The position numbers and the translations under genes were made by a program. DNA of 64,000 nucleotides from an uncultured Eubacteriales bacterium (GTDB lineage Bacteria; Bacillota; Clostridia; Christensenellales; Aristaeellaceae). Positions 44,871 to 52,649 of the stretch are shown here, one piece after another. A model generated the notes under the pieces. That model did not search any database. It was not told the origin of the DNA and was given only the letters and a program-made list of their open reading frames with translations. The stretch covers positions 62,001 through 126,000 of the forward strand of contig OMYT01000001.1 of the NCBI GenBank assembly GCA_900315315.1, read 5' to 3'. Each line of letters opens with the position of its first letter. Position 1 is the stretch's first letter.

Positions 44871-45287
44871 TCAGTTCAGCTCCTGAGAATCATTTTCAAT
44901 GGTAACTTCCTCAACGCTGCGGATGCCCCAGCGAGCAACAACCATTGTCAGATTATCACGACCGACGGACAGGGTCACAGTATCGTCTTTAATGCCGGTA
45001 ATCGTTCCATAGATCCCGCCGATGGTGCAGACCCGATCTCCTGCCTTCAGATTATTTAACATTTCTTTGACCTGCTTATCCTTTTTCCGCTGGGGACGGA
45101 TGAGCATAAACCAAAAAACTACAAAAATCAGGATCAGAGGGAGAAAAGTAGTCGCCAGGGCAGCAATAGAAGTTCCTGTAGTAGCAGCTTCCCCTGTGCC
45201 CGTAGCGGCAGCAGCACCAGCGGCAGCAGCAGGAGCAGCGGCCGACTCGGCAATCGCGGTGGAAATCCCAAAGATGCAATCGAACAT
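44871..45287 (-). CDS. yajC: Preprotein translocase subunit YajC
   Basis: YajC is a small membrane protein that associates with SecDF in protein export. The single membrane helix (TFLPLILIFVVFWFMLI, about residues 48-65) is followed by RPQRKKDKQVKEML and GDRVCTIGGIYGTI, the conserved cytoplasmic start of the family. The N-terminal 45 residues are unusually rich in Ala/Thr/Gly, making 138 residues instead of about 100. ATG 45287 has AAAGGAG upstream, and a TTG at 45308 is too close to that site. No secDF or tgt gene is nearby. Confidence 0.92.
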   Translation of the reverse strand: MFDCIFGISTAIAESAAAPAAAAGAAAATGTGEAATTGTSIAALATTFLPLILIFVVFWFMLIRPQRKKDKQVKEMLNNLKAGDRVCTIGGIYGTITGIKDDTVTLSVGRDNLTMVVARWGIRSVEEVTIENDSQELN

Positions 45288-45323
45288 TAATAAATGAACT
45301 CCTTTCAATCTCGGATAAAAACA

Positions 45324-45352
45324 ATTATATCAGATATTGAGGACTGATACAA
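45324..45352 (-). promoter_or_regulatory. Sigma-A promoter of yajC
   Basis: On the minus strand TTGTAT (45352-45347), exactly 17 bases, TATAAT (45329-45324). It is about 37 bases before the yajC start. Confidence 0.7.
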
Positions 45353-45375
45353 GAGATAAACAGCCTAAAAGCAAA

Positions 45376-45403
45376 TGAAATGCCTTTAGCTGAAATGCCT
45401 TTA
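45376..45403. repeat. 13-base direct repeat
   Basis: TGAAATGCCTTTA occurs at 45376 and again at 45391. The second copy runs into the stop codon of the DUF1667 gene. It may be a local duplication. Confidence 0.5.
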
Positions 45404-45757
45404 TGCAAGATTACGGGTGGCAATAATATCCACACCGGTATGCAGCACATCCTGCAGGATAACCTGACCGATAGTAACCGGCGCGGAGATCCGAACTGAA
45501 GATAGTTCATTCATGATGTCATAAATCAGCTTTTTGGGGACCGGGGAGGCTGTTTTGACCGAGATGGGAGTTTCCCTGCCGGTAACAGGGATCACGGCAG
45601 TAATCATCCGCTCTGGCAGGGTACATTCCTGTTGAGCGTATTTTGCACCGCGGGGGCAGGTGTTGCCGGTTACCGAGATGAATGCTCCCTGTTCTGAGAG
45701 AGTGACAGTCATACGGCAACCTACGGGGCAGTTGATGCAAGTGATTGTTTGTTCCAT
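45401..45757 (-). CDS. DUF1667 domain protein
   Basis: This 118-residue protein has four N-terminal Cys, in CINCPVGC and NTCPRGAKYA, and the family pattern ERMITAVIPVTG. DUF1667 proteins lie next to GlpA-like and GlpB-like FAD oxidoreductases in many Clostridia and may carry a metal or iron-sulfur site for electron transfer; no activity has been shown. AAAGGAA precedes ATG 45757. It is separated from the upstream oxidoreductase gene by 132 bases with two hairpins. Confidence 0.88.
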   Translation of the reverse strand: MEQTITCINCPVGCRMTVTLSEQGAFISVTGNTCPRGAKYAQQECTLPERMITAVIPVTGRETPISVKTASPVPKKLIYDIMNELSSVRISAPVTIGQVILQDVLHTGVDIIATRNLA

Positions 45758-45788
45758 AATAAGTGTTCCTTTCCGGAGGAAGGGATTT

Positions 45789-45826
45789 CGCACCCGTGGG
45801 CGCGATCGGGGCATTCTGACTGCCCC
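45789..45826 (-). other. Two stable hairpins between oxidoreductase and DUF1667 genes
   Basis: Two G+C-rich stem-loops, GGGGCA/TGCCCC (45808-45826) and CGCACC/GGCGCG with one wobble (45789-45804), lie in the 132-base space. There is no U run, so they are not a classic terminator. They may protect or limit the mRNA of one side. Confidence 0.45.
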
Positions 45827-45889
45827 GGACCTTCGGCCTATACTCATCAATCATTTGAGAATCGATTTACAAGTTGATTCACGGCTGCT

Positions 45890-47143
45890 TTATTCAATAC
45901 GCACCGTAATCGAATCTGCAGGAAGTTCTTTCAGCATTTCGGGCTTGATGGTTACGAGGGCCATTTCGCCCGGGGTAAAGATCATGGCTTTTTTCCGAAT
46001 CAGTTCTTTTTCGCCGCACTCGACAACGGCTGCGCTGTTCCGGAAAACCGCGGAAGGACGGAACATCAGATCGACCGGCTTATCCGTATCGGACCGGATG
46101 AGCTGCGGAACCGTACCGCGCACGCCGTTGCCATCCTTCACGGTGATCATGGGTGCAGCGAGCTGCTCATTACGTACATACGCCGCGGCAGCCGCACCAG
46201 CCTTGAAGCTTTCATTGGAGACATGATCGACCAGGTCATGCACGTGCAAAACATTGCCACAGGCAAAGATGCCGGGTACGCTGGTTTCAAAAGATTCATT
46301 AACCACAGCACCTGAGGTTGCAGGAGAAAGCTCCACACCGGCGCTGAGACTAAGCTCATTTTCCGGAATGAGGCCGCAGGAAAGAAGGAGGGTATCGCAG
46401 TCAAACTCAATCTCCGTACCGGGAATCGGATTGCGTTTCTCATCGACTTTCGCAACGGTTACTCCTTCAAGACGCTCCTTGCCTTTGATATCGATGACCG
46501 TATGGCTGAGATATAAGGGAATGTCATAATCGTGCAGACACTGTACGATATTCCGGTTTAAACCGGAAGAATAGGGCATAATTTCCACACAGGCAAGGAC
46601 TTTTGCGCCCTGCAGCGTCATACGTCGGGCCATGATGAGCCCGATATCGCCCGAACCGAGAATGACAACCCGTTTACCGGGCATAAATCCTTCCAGATTG
46701 ACAAAACGCTGAGCTGTACCAGCAGAATAAATACCCGCACATCGTGTGCCGGGCGTACAGAGCGCACCGCGGGGCCTTTCCCGACAGCCCATGGCCAAAA
46801 CAATCGCTTTTGCGTGAATGATTTGCAGGCCTTTGGAAGCGGAAACACAGGTGACGGTATGATCAGAAGAGACTGTCAATACCGTAGTGGAGCATTCGAT
46901 ATCGATTTCCAGTTCCGCAGCCTTATCGATATCGCGCTGAGCATATTCCGGACCGGTCAATTCTTCTTTGAAACGATGAAGGCCAAAGCCGTTATGAATA
47001 CACTGTCGAAGGATTCCGCCGGATTCCTTCTCACGTTCCAGAACCAGGAGGGATTCAATTCCGCTTTCCCGCGCAGAGATCGCGGCAGCCAAGCCGGCCG
47101 GACCGGCACCAATGATCAAAACATCCACATTACGTTCATTCAT
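45890..47143 (-). CDS. FAD/NAD(P)-dependent oxidoreductase (GlpB/HcnB-like)
   Basis: The Rossmann signature IIGAGPAGLAAAISA near residue 9 binds FAD, and a second GSGDIGLIMARRM motif near 160 binds NAD(P). The fold matches the disulfide-reductase-like subunits found with GlpA-type enzymes. ATG 47143 overlaps the end of the upstream gene and has GGGAGG eight bases before it; ATG 47149 is too close to that site. With the upstream FAD enzyme and the DUF1667 protein it probably forms one complex that oxidises a hydroxyacid or glycerol-3-phosphate. Confidence 0.86.
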   Translation of the reverse strand: MNERNVDVLIIGAGPAGLAAAISARESGIESLLVLEREKESGGILRQCIHNGFGLHRFKEELTGPEYAQRDIDKAAELEIDIECSTTVLTVSSDHTVTCVSASKGLQIIHAKAIVLAMGCRERPRGALCTPGTRCAGIYSAGTAQRFVNLEGFMPGKRVVILGSGDIGLIMARRMTLQGAKVLACVEIMPYSSGLNRNIVQCLHDYDIPLYLSHTVIDIKGKERLEGVTVAKVDEKRNPIPGTEIEFDCDTLLLSCGLIPENELSLSAGVELSPATSGAVVNESFETSVPGIFACGNVLHVHDLVDHVSNESFKAGAAAAAYVRNEQLAAPMITVKDGNGVRGTVPQLIRSDTDKPVDLMFRPSAVFRNSAAVVECGEKELIRKKAMIFTPGEMALVTIKPEMLKELPADSITVRIE

Positions 47144-48605
47144 GATCATGGCCTCCCTTCAAAAAAGCATCAATCGTATCAGACAAGAGAAGACTATCTC
47201 CGCCGTTTTTTGTGACTTCCTTCAAGGGAATGCCTGTTTCCTCCGAGATGATCGCGGCGACACGAGGAAGACAGAAGCCACCCTGGCAGCGCCCCATGCC
47301 CGCGCGGGTACGGCGTTTAACGCCATCCACGGAACGAGCACCGACGGGACGCCGAATTGCCCGGCGGATTTCCGCTTCTGTAACAACCTCGCAGCGACAG
47401 ATAATATTGCCGTATAACGGATCCTGCTGAATAGCCTGCTCTCTTTGCTCCGGCGTCATATCGTGGAACGGAACAGGCGGAAGGGGATAGGGAACGGTCT
47501 GCTCTTTGCGGGCGAGGGAAAGATGATCAGCGATCATTTCCGCCAGATCCTGCCCGATTGCCGGGGCGGAAGACAGGCCGGGACTTTCAATGCCGATGGC
47601 TTCGAAATAACCGGGGCATTCTTCACAGGGACCGACGACAAAATCATCTGTGGGCAAATGAGCGCGGACACCGCTGAAATTTGTAATATTTGTTCTGGTG
47701 GATATTCCGGACCAGGTCCGGGCTGCCTTCTGAATAATATCGGAAAGGCCGGACGAAGTTGTTGCGGTATCGAGCGGATCCTCAATATCTTCCGCCGTGG
47801 GACCAAGAAGCAGATTTCCGTGCACCGTGGGAGAAACCAGGACGCCTTTGCCCATGACGGAAGGGCATTGAAAAACCGTCCGGTCAAAAGGCTGATGAGC
47901 CGCACGATCCAGCAGATAATACTGCCCTCTGCGGTGAATCATGGTCAGTTTTTCTTCGGAAAGCTGATTGTGAATCTCTGCTCCGAAGGCTCCGGCACAG
48001 TTTACCAGCACTTTGCAGCAGAAGGCCTCCTTATCTGTCTGAACGGTAAAGCATCCGTCAGAATCTTTGCTTACAGAGACGACTTCCTCATCAAAGCGGA
48101 AACGGACCCCGTTAAGTGCCGCATCATCAGCAAGGGCGAAAGCCATTTCATAAGGACTGACGATGGCGCTTGTGGGAACGGACAAGGCAGCAACTACTTC
48201 GGGATTCAGATTCGGCTCGAGCTTCAGAAGCGTTTCCCGATCCAGAATTTCAAGCCCGGTGACTCCATTGGTTTCCCCGCGGGCCTTCAGATCGGCAATG
48301 GTTTTTTTATCCTCTTCATCAAATGCAAGGACCAGAGCCCCGCACCGGCGATAGGGAACGCCGAGCTCTTTGGCAAGGGATTCGTACATGTTTGCGCCGC
48401 GAACGTTATAAAAGGCTTTCTTTGTTCCGGGTATCGCGTCATAACCGGCGTGAACGATGCCGCTGTTGGCTTTGGTGGCACCTTCGGCGAGGTCGCTCTC
48501 GCGATCGAGAACCAGGACGGAAGCATGGAAACGGGAAAGCTCCCGGACTACAGCGCAGCCGGTAATGCCTGAACCGATCACAATAATATCTGCTGTCATG
48601 TTCAT
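47136..48605 (-). CDS. FAD-dependent oxidoreductase with BFD-like [2Fe-2S] domain (GlpA-like)
   Basis: The N-terminal IVIGSGITGCAVVRELS binds FAD (DAO superfamily, as in glycerol-3-phosphate dehydrogenase GlpA and L-2-hydroxyglutarate oxidase). The C-terminal part has a BFD-like cluster site, CRCEVV...RCQGGFC (about residues 405-450). This 489-residue layout is the usual first gene of the GlpA/GlpB-like/DUF1667 set in anaerobes. The substrate is probably glycerol-3-phosphate or a related hydroxyacid, but this is not proven. AAGGAGG lies seven bases before ATG 48605. Confidence 0.86.
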   Translation of the reverse strand: MNMTADIIVIGSGITGCAVVRELSRFHASVLVLDRESDLAEGATKANSGIVHAGYDAIPGTKKAFYNVRGANMYESLAKELGVPYRRCGALVLAFDEEDKKTIADLKARGETNGVTGLEILDRETLLKLEPNLNPEVVAALSVPTSAIVSPYEMAFALADDAALNGVRFRFDEEVVSVSKDSDGCFTVQTDKEAFCCKVLVNCAGAFGAEIHNQLSEEKLTMIHRRGQYYLLDRAAHQPFDRTVFQCPSVMGKGVLVSPTVHGNLLLGPTAEDIEDPLDTATTSSGLSDIIQKAARTWSGISTRTNITNFSGVRAHLPTDDFVVGPCEECPGYFEAIGIESPGLSSAPAIGQDLAEMIADHLSLARKEQTVPYPLPPVPFHDMTPEQREQAIQQDPLYGNIICRCEVVTEAEIRRAIRRPVGARSVDGVKRRTRAGMGRCQGGFCLPRVAAIISEETGIPLKEVTKNGGDSLLLSDTIDAFLKGGHDHE

Positions 48606-48648
48606 TTCTTTTCCTCCTTGTGATAACAATATAACATAAGGACAGGTC

Positions 48649-48670
48649 AAAAAACAATGAAAAAACAATG
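48649..48670. repeat. Two tandem copies of AAAAAACAATG
   Basis: An exact 11-base unit occurs twice, head to tail (48649-48659 and 48660-48670), in the 150-base space between the divergent oxidoreductase and PfkB genes. It may be a binding site for a regulator of one or both. Confidence 0.5.
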
Positions 48671-48693
48671 AAAATCTATGTTTATTGAACAAG

Positions 48694-48722
48694 TTGCGCT
48701 GAAGTGAGTAGAATGATATAAT
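48694..48722 (+). promoter_or_regulatory. Promoter of the PfkB kinase operon
   Basis: TTGCGC (48694-48699), 17 bases, TATAAT (48717-48722), about 34 bases before the start codon. Confidence 0.55.
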
Positions 48723-48755
48723 AATATGATATGATTCGTGACGAGGGGTGACGAG

Positions 48756-49682
48756 ATGATTACGACAATTTGCCTGAATCCCTGTTTTGACAAGACAGTA
48801 AACGTTGACACACTGCAGGTCGGTCAGGTAAACCGCATCCGGGACGCCCGGGTTGATCTTGGCGGCAAAGGAATCAATGTTGCCGTGGTCGCGAAACGGC
48901 TCGGCCTTGATGTGCAATGCATCGGCACGATGGGAGAGAACGGTGCTTCCGAGCTGACATCCATGATGGACCGGGAAGACCTGAAGCATCAGTTTATTAC
49001 GGTGCCGGGGCATGTGCGCACCAATATGAAGGTATACTGCCTCGACGGACAGGGGGTCACCGAACTGAATGAACCCGGTACTCCGCTGGACGATGAGAAG
49101 ATCAAAGCGTTTACCGAACTTGCAAAAACCGCCACAAAAGACAGCGAGATGGTCGTGCTGACCGGGAGCCTGCCTCCGGGATGCCCGGAAGGAACCTACT
49201 GCAAACTGATGAATGCCCTGAAAGGACATAAATGCATCCTGGATACGGAAGGGAAAGAGCTGGAACTATGCGCCAAGAACGCCCATCCTTTTCTGATCAA
49301 ACCGAACCTGCGGGAGATGGAAGCTACACTCGGGATAGAACTGCGGACGATGCGGACAATCCGTGACGCTGCGCTGCTGTTCATCAAACTCGGGGTTCAG
49401 CACGCGGTGGTCTCCATGGGCGCGATGGGCGCAATGTATATTTCAACGGAAAAGACTTTATTTGCTCCGGCGCTTCGGGTTGAAACGAAATCGACAGTCG
49501 GCGCTGGAGACGCAATGATCGGCGGGATGCTGCTGGGATACGAAATCGAAAAGGATATGGCAAAAGCATTCCGGTACGGGATTGCTGCCGGCGCGGCCAG
49601 CGTGATGACGGAAGGAACACAGTTGATTGTCCGGTCCGATTTTGAAAACCTGCTTGACCAGGTGAAAGTACAGGAAGTATAG
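48756..49682 (+). CDS. PfkB-family sugar kinase (1-phosphofructokinase / tagatose-6-phosphate kinase type)
   Basis: This enzyme phosphorylates a sugar phosphate, as FruK does fructose-1-phosphate and LacC does tagatose-6-phosphate. The start ITTICLNPCFDKTVNVD and GGKGINVAVVAKRLG are typical of the FruK/LacC branch, and the catalytic GAGDA motif is in STVGAGDAMIGG near residue 250. The 308-residue length fits. No fruR, PTS or lac gene is nearby, so which sugar it uses is open. ATG 48756 has GAGGGG at seven bases. A GNAT gene follows after five bases. Confidence 0.88.
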   Translation: MITTICLNPCFDKTVNVDTLQVGQVNRIRDARVDLGGKGINVAVVAKRLGLDVQCIGTMGENGASELTSMMDREDLKHQFITVPGHVRTNMKVYCLDGQGVTELNEPGTPLDDEKIKAFTELAKTATKDSEMVVLTGSLPPGCPEGTYCKLMNALKGHKCILDTEGKELELCAKNAHPFLIKPNLREMEATLGIELRTMRTIRDAALLFIKLGVQHAVVSMGAMGAMYISTEKTLFAPALRVETKSTVGAGDAMIGGMLLGYEIEKDMAKAFRYGIAAGAASVMTEGTQLIVRSDFENLLDQVKVQEV

Positions 49683-49687
49683 ACGCG

Positions 49688-50155
49688 ATGCTATTCAGAC
49701 ATAACAAGGCAGAGTATTCGGACGGCAGTATCGATTTGGTTCCGATCCATATTACACCGCCAAGCCGGGAGCTTGGATTCGGACATGAGCAGGTATGGCG
49801 GATCACGCTTCACAACGAACGACAGGAAATCGGCCAGATCAGCTATCGGGACGGAGAAAGCCGATGCGTATATTACTACGGTCACATCGGCTATCACATT
49901 GATAAGGAATATCGGGGACATCACTACGCATACAGGGCATGCAGGCTGATTGAACGGGAAATCCGGCTGAGCGGAAAGACTAACGTAGTGATTACCTGCG
50001 ATCCTGACAATGAACCGAGCCGGAAGACCTGCCTGAAACTGGGATGCCTGTTTGAACGGATTACGGAAGTACCGGAAGATATTTACCTGAAATATGAGAT
50101 CAGCCGTACGAAATGCCGATATATATGGTATATCGTACCTACGGAAACGCAATGA
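49688..50155 (+). CDS. GNAT-family N-acetyltransferase
   Basis: The GNAT core is visible: the HIGYHIDKEYRGHHYAYRACRLI segment (about residues 60-82) is the beta-4/alpha-3 acetyl-CoA loop, and ITCDPDNEPSRKTCLKLG (near 100) is the next conserved strand and helix. Targets range from amino acids to proteins and cannot be predicted here. The 155-residue length is normal. The gene is tightly linked to the PfkB kinase before it and overlaps the hydrolase start (ATGA). There is no strong ribosome-binding site, so it may depend on coupling. Confidence 0.85.
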   Translation: MLFRHNKAEYSDGSIDLVPIHITPPSRELGFGHEQVWRITLHNERQEIGQISYRDGESRCVYYYGHIGYHIDKEYRGHHYAYRACRLIEREIRLSGKTNVVITCDPDNEPSRKTCLKLGCLFERITEVPEDIYLKYEISRTKCRYIWYIVPTETQ

Positions 50156-50937
50156 ATGAAAGTGTGAACGGAACTACGGTTTCCTATGAGATCCAGGGAG
50201 AAGGCAAGGGCAGGGTGGCCCTGCTGCATGGCTGGGGCTGCGACATGAGCATGATGCAGCCGGTTGCCGATGCGCTCAAAAAGGACCACCAAGTGCTGCT
50301 TATTGATTTCCCCGGACATGGCAAAAGCGGAAGACCTCCCGAACCATGGGGGGTTCCGGAATACGCGGAATGTCTGAAGGAACTGCTGAACAAGCTTGGC
50401 TTTTTTCCAGGCTCGGTTGTCGCGCACAGTTTCGGCTGCCGGGTCGCAACATGGCTGGCTGCAAACGATCCGAAGTACTTTGACAAGATGATCTTTACCG
50501 GCGCGGCGGGCATCCGGCCGAAGCCGACCGAGGAGTCAGCGCGAAGGAGCGCAGAATACAAGAAGCTGAAGAATTACTGTAGCCAGGTAAAAAAAATCCC
50601 TTTCCTGAAAGGAACCGCGGAGCACTGGGAAGAAAAACTGAGACAGAAATACGGCAGCCGGGATTACAACGCGCTGGATGAAGAAATGCGCAAAACGTTT
50701 GTCAAAGTGATCAATCAGGACCTGAGCGATCTGTATCCGAAATTCCGGCAGAGTACCCTGCTGATCTGGGGCGACGCTGACACAGAAACGCCGCTCTGGA
50801 TGGGGAAAGAGATGGAAAAGCTGATTCCCGACGCAGGCCTTGTAATCCTGGAGGGCGGAAGCCATTTTGCCTATCTGGAACAGATTCAGCGGTTCAACAC
50901 GATTGCGCAGCATTTTCTGAAGGAGGCGAATGAATGA
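50152..50937 (+). CDS. Alpha/beta hydrolase
   Basis: This 261-residue protein has the alpha/beta hydrolase fold. HGWG at 26-29 forms the oxyanion hole, the nucleophile is Ser93 in AHSFGC, and the catalytic His is in GGSHFAYLEQ near the end. The Asp is probably in the WGDADTETP segment. Substrates are unknown. The ATG overlaps the GNAT stop, and its own stop overlaps the Mur ligase start, so it is coupled to both. The close link to a Mur ligase and ddl hints at a cell wall peptide or lipid substrate, which is an inference. Confidence 0.87.
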   Translation: MNESVNGTTVSYEIQGEGKGRVALLHGWGCDMSMMQPVADALKKDHQVLLIDFPGHGKSGRPPEPWGVPEYAECLKELLNKLGFFPGSVVAHSFGCRVATWLAANDPKYFDKMIFTGAAGIRPKPTEESARRSAEYKKLKNYCSQVKKIPFLKGTAEHWEEKLRQKYGSRDYNALDEEMRKTFVKVINQDLSDLYPKFRQSTLLIWGDADTETPLWMGKEMEKLIPDAGLVILEGGSHFAYLEQIQRFNTIAQHFLKEANE

Positions 50938-52553
50938 ACTTTTCCATCCTTCTGATTCTCGGAATCGTGATGGGCTGCCTGCTGGCAGGCAAAATCCTGA
51001 TCCACTATTTTCAGCTGGAAAGTTATCAGTTTCCCGGTTATTTCCGTACACTGAGGCGGAATCTGCTGAAGGCGGTGCTGCCGGGATTTTGCATGATGGT
51101 CCTCCTGATTGTGACCGTAATGCTCAGCATAGCGGCCAGTCCCCAAATCAGCTGGGTCCATTACGTATTTGACGCGGCAATCCTGATAGCGGGCGGATGG
51201 CTGATCGGCAGGTCTTTTTCCGAAAAGAACGCCAAGAAAGCTTTTGTGCTTACGCCACGGGTCAAACGGCTTTACGCTGTTTCGCTGGTTGTGCTGACAT
51301 TGATCCTGCTGCTTGTTTCGAGAAGAATCGATCCTTCCGGCGGGCTGGAAACAACAGGTGAAAAGGCGGCCATCGGATTTGTAATGATTTTTCCGGCCCT
51401 GCTACCCCTTTGGATCGCATTATGCGGCCTGCTGGCCTGGCCGATTGAAAAGGGCATCAGCGAGCTGTATTTCCGGGATGCCCAGAAGATTCTGAAATCC
51501 CGGAAGGACCTGATCAGGATCGGTATCACCGGCAGCTGGGGGAAAACCAGCGTCAAATTTATCCTGGGGACCATTCTGGAGGAAAAATATCATACACTGG
51601 TGACACCGGCCAGCTTCAACACGCCGATGGGTGTAACGAAGGTCATCCGCTCCAAACTTGAACCCGGCCACAGGATTTTCGTGGCCGAGATGGGCGCAAG
51701 GCATGTGGGCGATATCAAAGAGATGTGCCGGCTGGTTCATCCGGAAATCGGCATCCTGGTTTCCGTGGGACCGCAGCATCTGGATACGTTCAAAACCCTG
51801 GAGTGGGTGATTCAAACCAAATATGAGCTGATTGACGCGCTGCCCGCAGACGGGCAGGCTTTCTTTGCGGATGACGAAGACATCTGCCGCGGACTCTATG
51901 AGAAAACAGGCAAAGCGAAGATGATTGCCGGACTGGATCCTGACTTTGACGACATATGGGCAGAGAATATTACCTATTCTCCGGAAGGAAGCGTTTTCGA
52001 TCTCACCACAAAAGATCAAAAGATCCGCTGCCGCAGCCAGCTGCTTGGAGAACTGAATATACGCAACATCCTGCTGTGCTCCTCGGTTGCTTTGAAGCTT
52101 GGACTGACTCCGGAACAGATTGCACGCGGAATTGAGAAGATCCGCCCCATTGAACATCGGCTCCAGCTGATCCCGAATCCGGGCGGAATGAGCGTGATCG
52201 ACGACGCTTTCAACAGCAATATCAGGGGGGCAAAGCAGGCTTTTCAGGTGCTGAAGGCTTTTCCGGAAAAACGGATCGTTGTTACCCCCGGCATGGTGGA
52301 ACTGGGTGAAAAAGAATATGAAATGAACCGTGAATTCGGCCAGGCCATGGCGGACTGCTGCGATACGGCGATCCTGGTGGGGAAAAAGCGCAGCCAGGCT
52401 ATCAGGGAAGGACTCCGTGGGGACGGATTTGCAGAAAACAACATACATGTGGTATCCTCATTGAATGAGGCAACCGGGTTACTGAGGCAGATTGTGAAGC
52501 CGGGGGATACGGTATTGTTTGAGAATGACTTGCCGGATAACTACAGCGAATAA
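50934..52553 (+). CDS. Mur ligase (MurF-like) fused to a multi-pass membrane domain
   Basis: The C-terminal 365 residues are a Mur ligase: the ATP loop GITGSWGKTSVK (197-208), SFNTPMGVT, VAEMGARHVGDI, VGPQHLDTF with Lys296 as the likely carbamoylated residue, PIEHRLQ and DDAFNSN. The order and the ending VLFENDLPDNY match MurF, which adds D-Ala-D-Ala to the muropeptide. The first 175 residues are not the MurF UDP-binding domain but five predicted membrane segments (about 3-25, 47-67, 77-93, 112-129, 146-170). The enzyme should therefore act at the membrane. AGGAGG precedes ATG 50934. ddl follows after 96 bases, which fits a D-Ala-D-Ala ligase role. Confidence 0.88.
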   Translation: MNFSILLILGIVMGCLLAGKILIHYFQLESYQFPGYFRTLRRNLLKAVLPGFCMMVLLIVTVMLSIAASPQISWVHYVFDAAILIAGGWLIGRSFSEKNAKKAFVLTPRVKRLYAVSLVVLTLILLLVSRRIDPSGGLETTGEKAAIGFVMIFPALLPLWIALCGLLAWPIEKGISELYFRDAQKILKSRKDLIRIGITGSWGKTSVKFILGTILEEKYHTLVTPASFNTPMGVTKVIRSKLEPGHRIFVAEMGARHVGDIKEMCRLVHPEIGILVSVGPQHLDTFKTLEWVIQTKYELIDALPADGQAFFADDEDICRGLYEKTGKAKMIAGLDPDFDDIWAENITYSPEGSVFDLTTKDQKIRCRSQLLGELNIRNILLCSSVALKLGLTPEQIARGIEKIRPIEHRLQLIPNPGGMSVIDDAFNSNIRGAKQAFQVLKAFPEKRIVVTPGMVELGEKEYEMNREFGQAMADCCDTAILVGKKRSQAIREGLRGDGFAENNIHVVSSLNEATGLLRQIVKPGDTVLFENDLPDNYSE

Positions 52554-52605
52554 TGGGGCTTTCCGTTCTCCTACTTAAATACCTTCGGACAATAAATGAT
52601 TGGTT

Positions 52606-52624
52606 TTTCATTCGGAGAATGAAA
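52606..52624 (+). other. Hairpin between Mur ligase and ddl
   Basis: TTTCATTC, GGA, GAATGAAA form a perfect 8-base stem with a 3-base loop. No T run follows on the plus strand. It may be an mRNA control element before ddl or a weak pause site. Confidence 0.35.
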
Positions 52625-52649
52625 TGATACACGAAATGCGGAGGAATTC

